This document shows positions 37,189 through 46,950 of a stretch of DNA of 63,857 bases, one piece after another (positions within the stretch are counted from its first letter, which is position 1; the number at the start of each line of letters is the position of its first letter). The position numbers were made by a program, and so were the translations under genes. Source of the DNA: an uncultured SAR86 cluster bacterium (lineage in GTDB: Bacteria; Pseudomonadota; Gammaproteobacteria; Magnimaribacterales; D2472); NCBI GenBank assembly GCA_902518715.1, contig CABYHU010000005.1:1-63857 (forward strand). Reading direction: 5' to 3'. The notes below the pieces were generated by a model. That model made no database searches. It was not told where the DNA came from and worked only from the letters and a program-made list of their open reading frames with translations.

Positions 37189-38412
37189 TTGTTATTTTCA
37201 GAATCAATCAAAACTGCTCTAGATTCAATTAAATCTAATGCAACAAGATCTTTTTTAACAGCACTTGCGATCATAATAGGTATAGCTTCTGTAATTGCAA
37301 TGCTAAGCATCGGTGCAGGAGCACAACAAGCTCTTGAAGATGAAATTAATGCCCTAGGTGGAAGAATCCTAAGTGTCTATCCGGGTCAAACTAGACGAGG
37401 AGGAGTGAAGGGTTCATATTCACCTTTGGAGATCAAAGATGCCGAATCATTAAGGAGATTTACTGAGTTTGCATGGGAAATAGCGCCTGAAATGAAAGAT
37501 CGCAGACAAATTCAATTTGGAAATGAGAACTATAGTGCTCAAATTGGTGGCTATTGGTCGAATCATGATTCAGCAAGAGGTTATGAGATTGATGAAGGTA
37601 GATTCTTTTCAGAAGAAGAGGATTTGTCTAGAAGAAGAGTAGCTGTCATTGGAGCAGATATTCCAAAAGAGTTAAAAACATCCTCAAGAGCACTTCTTAA
37701 TAATGAGCTCTTAATAAATGGAGTTCCTTACAAGGTTATAGGTATCCTAAAAAAAGAGGGTTCCAGAGGCTGGGAGTCTCCTGATAATGAAGTTTATGTC
37801 CCAATTATGACTGCAAGCACAAGGATATTTGGCACTAGAAATCTTCGTTCAATAAATGTAAAAATTCCAAATGATTCAAGTGTGGAGGAGTCCATGCTTT
37901 ATATAGAGCAAATATTAAGAGTTGCGCATGATATAGGCCCAGGACAGCAAAATGATTTTAGGATTAATGATTGGAGTCAGTATGCTGATTTACAAAGACA
38001 AGCAACAGCTATATTCACAGCATTGCTTACAGGAATTGCATCTATTAGTTTGCTCGTAGGTGGAATAGGAGTTATGAATATTATGCTTGTATCGGTGACT
38101 GAAAGAACTAAGGAAATAGGCTTACGCAAAGCATTAGGAGCTACTAATTCGGTAATTATGATGCAGTTTATTATAGAAGCAATTGTTCTCTGTATTTTAG
38201 GAGGAATATTAGGTATCCTTCTAGGTGTTCTAATTGTTTATGGATTTACGATTGGAGCATCATTCTTTGATACAGACTTTCCGTTTTCCATACCAATTTA
38301 TGCAATTATTGGATCGTTAAGCTTTTCAGCTTTAGTTGGACTATTTTTTGGGATTTGGCCTGCGAAAAGAGCTGCTAGACTTGATCCAGCAGTATCCTTA
38401 AGATATGAGTAA
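37189..38412 (+). CDS. MacB-type ABC permease (FtsX family)
   Basis: A 407-residue permease with one N-terminal and three C-terminal membrane segments around a large periplasmic domain. The N-terminus (SIKSNATRSFLTALAIIIGIASVIAMLSIG) and C-terminal LLVGGIGVMNIMLVSVTERTKEIGLRKALGA are textbook MacB. The ATPase domain normally fused in MacB is absent and supplied by the separate upstream gene. The start codon is TTG at 37189, supported by AAGGTG six bases upstream; no ATG lies near. The stop shares a base with the next start (TAATG). It probably exports a lipid, peptide or macrolide-like compound. Confidence 0.91.
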   Translation: MLFSESIKTALDSIKSNATRSFLTALAIIIGIASVIAMLSIGAGAQQALEDEINALGGRILSVYPGQTRRGGVKGSYSPLEIKDAESLRRFTEFAWEIAPEMKDRRQIQFGNENYSAQIGGYWSNHDSARGYEIDEGRFFSEEEDLSRRRVAVIGADIPKELKTSSRALLNNELLINGVPYKVIGILKKEGSRGWESPDNEVYVPIMTASTRIFGTRNLRSINVKIPNDSSVEESMLYIEQILRVAHDIGPGQQNDFRINDWSQYADLQRQATAIFTALLTGIASISLLVGGIGVMNIMLVSVTERTKEIGLRKALGATNSVIMMQFIIEAIVLCILGGILGILLGVLIVYGFTIGASFFDTDFPFSIPIYAIIGSLSFSALVGLFFGIWPAKRAARLDPAVSLRYE

Positions 38413-39488
38413 TGAAAGTTTTGCAAATCCTTCCTCAGCTAAACATAGGTGGAGTTGAAAGAGGGACATTAGACCTATCAAAAGCACTAATTCACAAAGG
38501 ACACCAATCATTTGTAATTTCTGGTGGAGGAGTTTTAGTTGACGAACTCACTCAATGTGGAGCAAAACATTACGAGATTCCAGTTCATATCAAAAGCTTG
38601 AAAACTTTGTCTCTTGCAAAGAGATTATCTGAAACTATTTCCTCCATAGATCCTGATATTGTTCATGTTAGGTCTCGGATGCCAGCTTGGGTTAATTATA
38701 GAGCTTTTAAAATGCTTCAAAAAAAACCTCTTCTTGTATCTACTTTTCATGGTCTTTACAGTTTTCCAATTTATTCCAAAGTTATGTCATTTGTTGATCA
38801 CTCTATTGCAATATCTAAGACTGTTGAGAGGTATATTCTTGAAAATTACAAACTTGATAAGGGCGATATAACAGTTATTCCAAGAGGCTGTGATCCATTA
38901 GAGTTTAATAATGAGGTAATTAATCCAGTCGATAAAGCTAATATAATTGAAGAGTTTCCACAAATTGTTGGAAAAAAAGTATTAACAATTCCCGGAAGGA
39001 TTACAAAATGGAAGGGCGTAGCAGAATTTATTGATTTATTATCATTACTTGATGACAATTATCATGGACTCATTGTTGGGCCAACTGCAAAATCCAAAAA
39101 AAAGTACTTAAATAAACTGCAATATAAAGTTTCTTCATTGAATTTAGAAGATAAGATTACTTTCACCGGCTCTAGAAGAGACATTGCTAACATTTACAAA
39201 ATATCAGATATAGTTTTTAACTTATCACAAACACCAGAGCCTTTCGGTAGGACTATGATTGAAGCGATTGCATGTGGAGCAAAAGTGGTAGGATGGAATC
39301 ATGGAGGAGCTTCAGAAATATTGTCAGAATTATTTCCACAAGGCCTCGTAACATTGAATCATATGAATGAGCTTTTAAAAACTACTAATCAAGTAGCTTC
39401 ATCAAACTCTTTACCAAGAGAAAATATTTTTACGGCAAATAGAATGACAAACTCTACGATTAGCTTATATCAGAGTCTAATAAGTTAG
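38412..39488 (+). CDS. Family 4-type glycosyltransferase (GT-B fold)
   Basis: A 358-residue glycosyltransferase. The N-terminus QILPQLNIGGVERGTLDLSKAL is the acceptor domain pattern of GT4 enzymes; PGRITKWKGVAEF and the C-terminal EPFGRTMIEAIACGAKVVG form the nucleotide-sugar site with its E-x7-E motif. A cytoplasmic LPS-core or surface-glycan role is likely. It is translationally coupled to the MacB-like permease and overlaps the convergent glycosyltransferase gene by 29 bases. Confidence 0.88.
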   Translation: MKVLQILPQLNIGGVERGTLDLSKALIHKGHQSFVISGGGVLVDELTQCGAKHYEIPVHIKSLKTLSLAKRLSETISSIDPDIVHVRSRMPAWVNYRAFKMLQKKPLLVSTFHGLYSFPIYSKVMSFVDHSIAISKTVERYILENYKLDKGDITVIPRGCDPLEFNNEVINPVDKANIIEEFPQIVGKKVLTIPGRITKWKGVAEFIDLLSLLDDNYHGLIVGPTAKSKKKYLNKLQYKVSSLNLEDKITFTGSRRDIANIYKISDIVFNLSQTPEPFGRTMIEAIACGAKVVGWNHGGASEILSELFPQGLVTLNHMNELLKTTNQVASSNSLPRENIFTANRMTNSTISLYQSLIS

Positions 39489-40449
39489 AATAAATATCTA
39501 GCATACTATTATTTGCTTTTGTAAATGTAAAATCAGTCCTAACTTTTTCAAATGCAGCACTTTGATCGATAGTTGAAATTTGATCTACTGAATTTTTTAA
39601 AAGATCACTAAGATCTTCAAGGGAGTCTGGGTTGCATAAATACTTTCCGTCAAGAATATCAGGCATATGTCCAACTTTGGTTGAAATTACTTTGATCCCC
39701 CTTAATAATGCTTCTAGGGCAACTCTGGGTCCGCCTTCTCTTCTGGAGGAGATTATCAACATTTTTGCTCTTGAATAAAATTCATCAATTTGATTTTTTG
39801 AAACACTTTCCTCAATGAAAATCTTATTTTCTTGCGAGGTATCCTTAATTTGCTTTAAAAGATTCTTTTTTAGTCTTCCACTGCCTAAAATAATTAGTTT
39901 TTCATCTATATCTTTCCAAGCATTAATTAAAACATCAAAACCTTTTTCTTTTACCAATCTTCCTATTGCTAAGAAATACTCCTTCCGAGATCCTGGGTCA
40001 TAACCGGTTGGATCAAGTGCCCAGTTACTTATAACTAATTTATTTTTATTTTTTAGCTTATCTAGATATGATGCATTTCCAACAGTTATAAAGTCAGCTT
40101 TATCAAACTCATCGAGATTTTTTTTTACACCATGAATAGTAGCAACATGTTTTGCATTAAAGAAACTTTTAATTTTATTAATCATATAAGTTGGCTTAGC
40201 AGCATGAGTATGAATAATATTTGGTGAAATTTCTTTTATTAGAAAAAATAAGCGTAAAAGTCCGATAGGGGAGTTTCTTCCAAGTGAACTAAATTGGATT
40301 TTAGATACATTATTATTGAATTTCTTAAGAATAGATTTGTTTGTAACTATTATTACCTGATGATTATGAGATTGTTCATTTGATATTTCATCAACATACT
40401 GCTCGATACCAGCAAAAGTATCACTTGAAAGAAAATGACATATTCTCAT
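39460..40449 (-). CDS. Glycosyltransferase (GT-B fold)
   Basis: A 329-residue glycosyltransferase. N-terminus CHFLSSDTFAGIEQYVDEIS, AIGRLVKEKGFDVLINAWKD and SSRREGGPRVALEALLRGIKVIST match GT4-like enzymes. It overlaps the upstream ELM1-type gene by four bases (ATGA), forming a two-gene minus-strand operon, and its 3' end overlaps the convergent glycosyltransferase. Together they suggest a small LPS-core locus (inference). Confidence 0.86.
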   Translation of the reverse strand: MRICHFLSSDTFAGIEQYVDEISNEQSHNHQVIIVTNKSILKKFNNNVSKIQFSSLGRNSPIGLLRLFFLIKEISPNIIHTHAAKPTYMINKIKSFFNAKHVATIHGVKKNLDEFDKADFITVGNASYLDKLKNKNKLVISNWALDPTGYDPGSRKEYFLAIGRLVKEKGFDVLINAWKDIDEKLIILGSGRLKKNLLKQIKDTSQENKIFIEESVSKNQIDEFYSRAKMLIISSRREGGPRVALEALLRGIKVISTKVGHMPDILDGKYLCNPDSLEDLSDLLKNSVDQISTIDQSAAFEKVRTDFTFTKANNSMLDIYSNLLDSDIS

Positions 40450-41360
40450 TTTTTAAATCTCTTCTCTATTTCATAAACAATCTTTTCTACTTCTCTAAAT
40501 GTATCATGCAGTGTATTTGGTTTATTTAAGGTTATTATTTTTATTTCACTATTTTCTAAATATTTCTCTTCAAGGAAACCTGCATATTTATTATTTTTAA
40601 CTTCATCTATTAGTCTGGTTATCTTATTTTCTCTAGAAGAATGCATATCAAAAAGATAAGTTTCACCGCTTGAAGATAATGATTCAAATATCATATTTAC
40701 TGAATCAGGAGTTACAAATTTAAATTTTGCTTTTGGCAAATAATCATTAAGGGGCTCAAAGTTTTTAGTTACATCTATAAATTTTTGAATTGAAGTATTT
40801 TTTTTAATTCTCTCATTAAAACTTTCTGGAGTTCTTCTTGAATTAAAAACTATCCAGTTAGTGTCTGGAAATAATGAGATTACAAAATCGATTTGAGAAA
40901 TTAGATAATCATCATCAAAATTAAAATGTTTATTTACTCCTCCAATAACAATTAAGCCGATATCTTCTAGTTCTGGATTTATATTAACCTTAGCAATTGA
41001 GCCAATGTATGTAAAAACATTATCTGGCACAACTTTATAGTCATGTCTTGGAGCAACAATTAGATCAAATTTTGATTCAAAAAATTGAGGCTTCATTACA
41101 GATATAACTTTTGTTTTACTATCAATTTTATATCGAAGCATAGGAATTGTAGTTTTTGAACCAGCGCCAATAATAATGTCTGGGATTGAATCTTGTTTCG
41201 GTTTAATTTTTAGCAAATATAATAAAAGTTCTAACCAGACTGGATTACTTGTATACCTCTCCTCAATAAGAATATCTTGCGATAACGCCAAATTATCCAA
41301 TATTGCATGAACCTGCTTCTCATGACCAATTTTTGAATCTTTAAACCAACAAATCTTCAT
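40446..41360 (-). CDS. ELM1/DUF1022 family (GT-B-like) protein
   Basis: A 304-residue protein. It begins with WFKDSKIGHEKQVHAILDNL, the N-terminal pattern of the mitochondrial-fission ELM1 / DUF1022 family, then GAGSKTTIPMLRYK, MKPQFFESKFDLIVAPRHD, VIGGVNKHFNFD and the late VTPDSVNMIFESLSSSGETYLF. The fold is glycosyltransferase-like. Bacterial members occur beside LPS-core genes, as here, and have been proposed to be glycosyltransferases; the activity is unproven. The coupled GT4-like partner supports an envelope role. Confidence 0.85.
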   Translation of the reverse strand: MKICWFKDSKIGHEKQVHAILDNLALSQDILIEERYTSNPVWLELLLYLLKIKPKQDSIPDIIIGAGSKTTIPMLRYKIDSKTKVISVMKPQFFESKFDLIVAPRHDYKVVPDNVFTYIGSIAKVNINPELEDIGLIVIGGVNKHFNFDDDYLISQIDFVISLFPDTNWIVFNSRRTPESFNERIKKNTSIQKFIDVTKNFEPLNDYLPKAKFKFVTPDSVNMIFESLSSSGETYLFDMHSSRENKITRLIDEVKNNKYAGFLEEKYLENSEIKIITLNKPNTLHDTFREVEKIVYEIEKRFKK

Positions 41361-41406
41361 AAAACAACATTATCTTTTATTTTTAATTAAAATATACACA
41401 TATATT

Positions 41407-41703
41407 ATGATCGTTCAAAACAAAATAGATAAATTGTTAAGAGATAACTTGAATGTTTCTAAATTAATAATTAAAAATGAAAGCAATAAGCATAATGTTC
41501 CATTAAATAGCGAGTCACACTTTAATGTTCAAATTGTATCTGATGATTTTCAGGACTTATCTCAAATTCAAAGACACAAGATAGTTTATAAAGCCATTGA
41601 GAGTTTGCTTGCTGAGATTCACGCATTTTCTATCACAGCTATAACAACTTCAGAATTTAAAGAAAACCCGTCCTTAAGAGACACTCCAGATTGTGAAAAT
41701 TAA
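41407..41703 (+). CDS. bolA: BolA family protein
   Basis: A 98-residue protein closely following E. coli BolA: KIDKLLRDNL, then HNVPLNSESHFNVQIVSDDF containing the ESHF motif, RHKIVYKAIESLL and IHAFSITAITTSEF. BolA proteins pair with monothiol glutaredoxins to bind Fe-S clusters and affect morphology and stress responses. Its stop shares a base with the start of the MMPL transporter gene (TAATG), an unusual partner. Confidence 0.92.
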   Translation: MIVQNKIDKLLRDNLNVSKLIIKNESNKHNVPLNSESHFNVQIVSDDFQDLSQIQRHKIVYKAIESLLAEIHAFSITAITTSEFKENPSLRDTPDCEN

Positions 41704-44144
41704 TGAAAGTTGGTGTTGAAAAATATATCGATATTATTCTAAAAAACTCTTTGATTAGCTTTTCTGTACTTTTTATATTTTTAGTAAGCTTGTATCCAGG
41801 TATTTCTAACTTCCAGCTCGATGCGTCTTCTGACTCATTAGTATTGGAAAATGATCCAGACCTAAAGATATACAGAGAAATGGGTAACTTATTTTCTGAT
41901 TCTGATTTTCTTATTGTTACTTTGCGCCCTAATGAGGGTATTTTTAACAATGAATCTCTCCGAAGAATAGAAAAGATCGAGAATGAGATTCTTGAAATAG
42001 ATGGAGTAAACCAAGTTTTATCAATTCTTGATGCACCTATAGTTGAGCAACCAAAAGTCGCTCTATCAGAAATAGGTGACAATATAAAATATTTACTGGA
42101 TGAAAGTATTGATCTGCAAAAAGCAAAACAGGAAATATTAAGTAATCCTATTTATCAAGAATTAATTGTAAGTAAGGATGGTTCAACAACAGCTTTCCAA
42201 ATCTTACTTGATAAGAATGAAAGTTATGAGATCTTAATTCAGCAAAGATATGATCTAATTGAATCAGATAAGCCAAGTGCTTTACTTGAAGTTAATCGTA
42301 AAATTAATGAGCAAAATTCATTAATTCAAGAAAAAGAAAAAAGGATTGTTGCAGAAATAAGATCTGTAATAAACAACAATAGAGACTTTGGTGTACTTTT
42401 CTTGGGTGGTCCAGCAATGATAGCTAACGATATGATTGACTTTATTAAGTCTGATCTTTCTATTTTTAGTCTATTAGTCTTTTTGATCTTTGGATTTTTA
42501 CTATATTTTTTCTTTAGAGACATTAAGCTTGCATTAATACCATTAATAAATGCAGCATTAGTTATTTATACAACAAGTTCTATTTTAGGATATGCAGATT
42601 GGAAGATAAGTGTTGTTTCATCAAACTTTATCGCTTTACTATTAATATTAACTATTTCTATAAGTGTTCACGTTATTGAAAGATTTGTTGAGCTAAAAAA
42701 AGAAGATCTTGTGGATCGCTTAGTTCCCGAGACATTCAGTCAAATGTTTATACCTTGTTTTTTTGCAGTCCTTACGACCGGAGTTGCATTTCTTTCTCTT
42801 ATTTCTGGAGATATAAAACCGGTTTTAGAGTTTGGGAAAATGATGACAGTTGGAATCATTGTTGTATTCATATTTACATTTATATTTGTTCCTTTAGCAT
42901 TTCACAACTTGAGCTTTGTTTCATTGCAAGCACCACCAAAGATTGGGGAGTTACCAATAAAAATAGGTAAAAATACAATAACCAATAAGGCAAAAATCCT
43001 CTTTGCTTCAATATTTTTAGGCTTGTTATTTATTGTTGGTGCAAATAACTTGAAAGTAGAGAATAAATTTATAGATTATTTCAAAAAAAATACAGAAATA
43101 TATCAAGGCATGTCAGAACTTGATGAGATGCTTGGTGGAACCGCAACTCTAGATATTGTCATTTATGAACCCGATAAATATCTTGCAGATGAAGATGAGA
43201 TTAGTGATGAATTTGATGATCTTTTCGATGAGGATATATTTGAAGATGATAATAGTGAGTCCTCGGGTTATTGGTGGAATATATATAACTTAAAGAGGCT
43301 TGAAGAAATTCATGATTATCTTGATGCTAATGAAAATATCGGAAAGGTTTTGAGTGTATCGAGTGGCATAAAGCTTGCACGTAAAATTAATGATAATAAT
43401 GAATTAAATGATCTTGAACTTGCATTATTAAGATCAGTTTTGCCAGAGGATATAAAAGATACTATTTTAAATTCTTATATTTCTAATGATGATTCAATTG
43501 TGAGGATTTCTACTAGAGTCTATGAAAGCTCTGAATCTTTAAATAGAGATCTTTTGTTGGAAAAAATTAACTCAGATTTACAGCAAAGATTTGGAATATC
43601 AAGTGACAAATACAAAATTACAGGCTTAGCAGTTCTGTATAACAACATGTTGCAATCTTTATTTAGCTCGATGCTTAATTCAGTTCTTATTGTTTATACG
43701 GTAATCGCATTAATGTTATTAATTCTTTTTAGATCAGTAAAGATCATGTTCGCTGGATTATTGCCGAATATTTTAATTGGTCTAGGAATTCTTGGAACAA
43801 TGGGCTTGCTTAAGATCCCGCTTGATATTATGACTATTACAGTTGCATCAATTAGTGTTGGGATTGCAGTTGATAATACAATCCACTATCTGTATAAATT
43901 TAAATCTGAATATCAACTAAACAATGATTTCAATGAGGCTATGATTAAATCTCATTCAACTATAGGCAGGGCAATTTTTTATACTGCGTCTACAATATCT
44001 CTTGGATTTTTAATTTTTTCCTTCTCTAATTTCATTCCCACAATTTACTTTGGTATTTTTACAGCGCTAGCAATGTTTTTTGCATTTTTAGTATCATTAA
44101 CTTTATTGCCAATTTTATTGGATAAAATGAGGGCTTTTGAATAG
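41703..44144 (+). CDS. MMPL/RND superfamily exporter (HAE3-like)
   Basis: An 813-residue inner-membrane protein with twelve predicted membrane segments in two halves, each preceded by a periplasmic loop domain. The first helix is near 15-32; clusters occur at ~255-400 and ~655-805. It resembles the hydrophobe/amphiphile efflux-3 group (predicted exporters of the RND superfamily, with hopanoid transporter HpnN as a relative). The second loop holds a very acidic insert around residues 495-522. Substrate is unknown, probably a lipid or hydrophobic compound. Coupled to bolA, and followed nine bases later by the racemase gene. Confidence 0.87.
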   Translation: MKVGVEKYIDIILKNSLISFSVLFIFLVSLYPGISNFQLDASSDSLVLENDPDLKIYREMGNLFSDSDFLIVTLRPNEGIFNNESLRRIEKIENEILEIDGVNQVLSILDAPIVEQPKVALSEIGDNIKYLLDESIDLQKAKQEILSNPIYQELIVSKDGSTTAFQILLDKNESYEILIQQRYDLIESDKPSALLEVNRKINEQNSLIQEKEKRIVAEIRSVINNNRDFGVLFLGGPAMIANDMIDFIKSDLSIFSLLVFLIFGFLLYFFFRDIKLALIPLINAALVIYTTSSILGYADWKISVVSSNFIALLLILTISISVHVIERFVELKKEDLVDRLVPETFSQMFIPCFFAVLTTGVAFLSLISGDIKPVLEFGKMMTVGIIVVFIFTFIFVPLAFHNLSFVSLQAPPKIGELPIKIGKNTITNKAKILFASIFLGLLFIVGANNLKVENKFIDYFKKNTEIYQGMSELDEMLGGTATLDIVIYEPDKYLADEDEISDEFDDLFDEDIFEDDNSESSGYWWNIYNLKRLEEIHDYLDANENIGKVLSVSSGIKLARKINDNNELNDLELALLRSVLPEDIKDTILNSYISNDDSIVRISTRVYESSESLNRDLLLEKINSDLQQRFGISSDKYKITGLAVLYNNMLQSLFSSMLNSVLIVYTVIALMLLILFRSVKIMFAGLLPNILIGLGILGTMGLLKIPLDIMTITVASISVGIAVDNTIHYLYKFKSEYQLNNDFNEAMIKSHSTIGRAIFYTASTISLGFLIFSFSNFIPTIYFGIFTALAMFFAFLVSLTLLPILLDKMRAFE

Positions 44145-44153
44145 GATAACTGT

Positions 44154-45245
44154 ATGGGACCACTGAAAGGAATTAAGATTTTAGAATTTGCTGGAATTGG
44201 GCCTGGTCCATTTTGTGGCATGCTGCTGGCAGATCTTGGAGCTGAGGTTATCAAAATAAGTAGACCTGAGTCTAAAGGAAATGGATCAAAATATGATTTA
44301 AATGATAGATCAAAGTTTTCAATCACATTAGACTTAAAAAATGATGAATCAATTAACGAATTAAAAAAATTAATTGGTCAAGTAGATGCAGTATTTGAGG
44401 GTTTTAGGCCAGGAGTAATGGAGAAATTAGGTCTTGGTCCAAATGATTTATTAAGTATCAACGAAAAGCTTGTCTATGGAAGAATGACTGGATGGGGTCA
44501 AGAGGGTGTATTTTCTGATATGGCTGGACATGATTTAAATTATTTAAGTATTACGGGTGCATTAAATGCTATTGGAAGAAAAGATGAGCGGCCTCCAGTT
44601 CCCTTGAATCTCATTGCTGATTATGGTGGAGGAGGAATGTTATTGGCGGTAGGTATGCTTTCGGCTTTAATTCATTCCCAAAAAACTGGGAAAGGGCAAG
44701 TTGTTGATGCAGCAATGATTGATGGAACTTCTATGCTAATGAGCTTGTTCTATTCTTTTTATGGTTCAGGAGTTTGGGCCAACGAAAGAGAGTCTAATCT
44801 TCTTGATGGCGCAGCACATTTTTATGATACTTATGAATGTAAAGATGGTAAATATATAGCTGTAGCCTGCATCGAAGATAAGTTCTATAAAGAAATGTTA
44901 GATAAATTAGAGATAACAGATGAAAAATTCTCAAAGCAATTCAGTAAAGATATTTGGCCTGAGCTTAAGTCTAAGCTTGGAGAAAAGTTCCTCTCTAAAA
45001 ATAGAGACGAATGGGCAATGATTTTTAAAAATTCAGATGCTTGTATTACTCCAATTCTTGATTTGGATGAAGCGCCAAAACATGAGCATAATAAATCAAG
45101 ATCAACATTTACTGAACGTGATGGGGTAGTTCAACCTAATCCATCCCCAAGATTTTCAGAGACTCCTCTAGAAATAAAAAGTTCTCCAAAAAAAATTGGT
45201 GAAGATAATATTCTAATTTCAGAAAAATATAATATTAATCTTTAG
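44154..45245 (+). CDS. Alpha-methylacyl-CoA racemase (CaiB/BaiF family)
   Basis: A 363-residue enzyme that should epimerise 2-methylacyl-CoA esters, allowing degradation of branched chains such as pristanate or sterol side chains. The catalytic set of mycobacterial MCR is present at the same positions: His126 in GHDLNYLSITG, Asp156 in NLIADYGGGGM and Glu241 in VACIEDKFY. The N-terminus MGPLKGIKILEFAGIGPGPF is characteristic. This argues for racemase rather than a formyl-CoA or carnitine CoA-transferase. Eleven bases overlap the convergent tatD gene. Confidence 0.92.
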   Translation: MGPLKGIKILEFAGIGPGPFCGMLLADLGAEVIKISRPESKGNGSKYDLNDRSKFSITLDLKNDESINELKKLIGQVDAVFEGFRPGVMEKLGLGPNDLLSINEKLVYGRMTGWGQEGVFSDMAGHDLNYLSITGALNAIGRKDERPPVPLNLIADYGGGGMLLAVGMLSALIHSQKTGKGQVVDAAMIDGTSMLMSLFYSFYGSGVWANERESNLLDGAAHFYDTYECKDGKYIAVACIEDKFYKEMLDKLEITDEKFSKQFSKDIWPELKSKLGEKFLSKNRDEWAMIFKNSDACITPILDLDEAPKHEHNKSRSTFTERDGVVQPNPSPRFSETPLEIKSSPKKIGEDNILISEKYNINL

Positions 45246-46035
45246 AATTAATTCCAAAGAATGACTTACTGTTATTAAAAACCTTTTTATTGAATTCTTC
45301 TAGGCCTACATTCATTAAAGTTGCTATTTCATTGGCAATATGGGGAAGAAACGCAGGCTCATTTCTATTATTTTTAGGCTTCATTTCCAAATTCCTTGGT
45401 ATCAAATAAGGCGCATCTGTTTCAATCATTAGCTTATCTAATGGAATATTTTTGATACTTTTTCTTAAATCTTTATTTCTCCTTTCATCGCATATCCAAC
45501 CAGTTAATCCAATATATAGATTTCTTTCAAGATAATCATCGAGTTGAGATTGAGAACCAGTAAAACAATGAACAACACCTTTAGGTATATCTGAAATATA
45601 TTTATCAATAACTTTTATAAAATCATCATGAGCTTCTCTTTGGTGAAGAAATAAAGGTAAATTATTTTCAATTGATATCTTTATTTGTTGCTCAAAAGCA
45701 TTTAATTGACTCTCAAATGGAGAAAGATTTCTAAAGAAATCTAATCCAGTTTCACCTACTGCAGACGGGCGATGCATTTTTATAGAATCCTTTAGAGACC
45801 GAAGATTATCTTCATTTAATTCATTTGCATTATGTGGATGTACTCCGAGGGTAAAGCATGAATTTTCTCTAAATCTGCTATTTAAATCTTTTACAAAATC
45901 GAGTTCATCGATAGAAGAGCAAACAATATTAAAGAAATTTACATTATGAGAAATAGCATTATTAATTACTTTTTCTCTATCACCTAAAAACCTATCACTT
46001 GCTAGGTTAAGAGCAATATCGAAGTATCCATTCAT
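45235..46035 (-). CDS. tatD: TatD family deoxyribonuclease
   Basis: A 266-residue metal-dependent 3'-5' exonuclease of the TatD branch. It begins YFDIALNLASDRF, like E. coli TatD, rather than the HxH start of YcfH/YjjV. GVHPHNAN, VGETGLDFFR, HQREAH, HCFTG, GLTGWICDERR and the late IETDAPYLIPRNL follow the E. coli sequence closely. It is divergent from the thioesterase gene and probably monocistronic. Confidence 0.92.
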   Translation of the reverse strand: MNGYFDIALNLASDRFLGDREKVINNAISHNVNFFNIVCSSIDELDFVKDLNSRFRENSCFTLGVHPHNANELNEDNLRSLKDSIKMHRPSAVGETGLDFFRNLSPFESQLNAFEQQIKISIENNLPLFLHQREAHDDFIKVIDKYISDIPKGVVHCFTGSQSQLDDYLERNLYIGLTGWICDERRNKDLRKSIKNIPLDKLMIETDAPYLIPRNLEMKPKNNRNEPAFLPHIANEIATLMNVGLEEFNKKVFNNSKSFFGINSKD

Positions 46036-46089
46036 AATTTAGAGTATTTAAGCTTTATCAATTACAATTATGAAGGAAATTATTGAAAA

Positions 46090-46935
46090 ATGAGCTTTTT
46101 TAAACAATTTGAAAATTCTATTTATATTGATAGGTCAGATGAAAATCTTTTTTCTATGACTCCATCAAAAGATTACTTTGTAGGAAATACGCCTCATGGG
46201 GGGTACCTCACAGCGGTAATGCAAAAAGCAATATCACTTAGCATGCCACATCCTCACCTAATAAATTCAAATACTCTTTACTTGGATAGAACTGAGCCAA
46301 GAGAAATTAGTATTAGAGTTGAAAAAATAAGGGAAAGTAGAGGCTCTTCAGTTGGACAGGTTTCGCTAATTCAAGATGATAAATTAAGATGCATGATGAC
46401 TGGAATATGTTCAGATTTTCATTATATGAATGGTGTCAATGATCTAGAAACATACCCTCCAAAAATCTTTAATGAAGAAAGAGACTCATTTATTTCACTA
46501 AACTTTGACAACAAAGAAGAGGGCATTACTCCAAGCTTTATAAAACAAACTCAATGTGATATATCTATAAAGCATGCATGGTGGCTTAAAAATGAAGCTG
46601 ACTTAGGGGATGAAGCAAGATGTTCAGGCTTTATCTCAATGGGTGATGAAATTCCTGATCAATTTGTCTTGTCTTTTTACTCTGATTTTTTTCCACCAGT
46701 TGTAATGAATAAATATGGCCCTCTTGGATGGGTACCAACACTATCATTAACAACAAATATTAGACAGCTTCCAACAACAAGTGAGCTTTTTATGGATGTA
46801 AAAGCAAAAGATCTAAACAAAGGTTTCTTCGAACAAGATTGTCAAATTTGGGATTTAAATAAAAATTTGGTTGCAACGAGTAGACAGCTAACTAGAATAC
46901 TAAAGTCAGAAGAAAAATTACCACATTTAATTTAA
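46090..46935 (+). CDS. Acyl-CoA thioesterase-like protein (double hotdog fold)
   Basis: A 281-residue protein with a GNTPHGGYLTAVMQKAI segment near residue 33, the usual start of a TesB/4HBT_3-type hotdog domain, then RVEKIRESRGSSVGQVSLIQDD. A second hotdog-like half ends with WDLNKNLVATSRQLTRI, typical of PaaI/TesB-like enzymes. It probably hydrolyses medium- or long-chain acyl-CoA. The catalytic Asp/Gln/Thr triad cannot be placed with certainty. It lies 15 bases upstream of the MoxR gene. Confidence 0.8.
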   Translation: MSFFKQFENSIYIDRSDENLFSMTPSKDYFVGNTPHGGYLTAVMQKAISLSMPHPHLINSNTLYLDRTEPREISIRVEKIRESRGSSVGQVSLIQDDKLRCMMTGICSDFHYMNGVNDLETYPPKIFNEERDSFISLNFDNKEEGITPSFIKQTQCDISIKHAWWLKNEADLGDEARCSGFISMGDEIPDQFVLSFYSDFFPPVVMNKYGPLGWVPTLSLTTNIRQLPTTSELFMDVKAKDLNKGFFEQDCQIWDLNKNLVATSRQLTRILKSEEKLPHLI

Positions 46936-46950
46936 CAATAAGGATATGTT

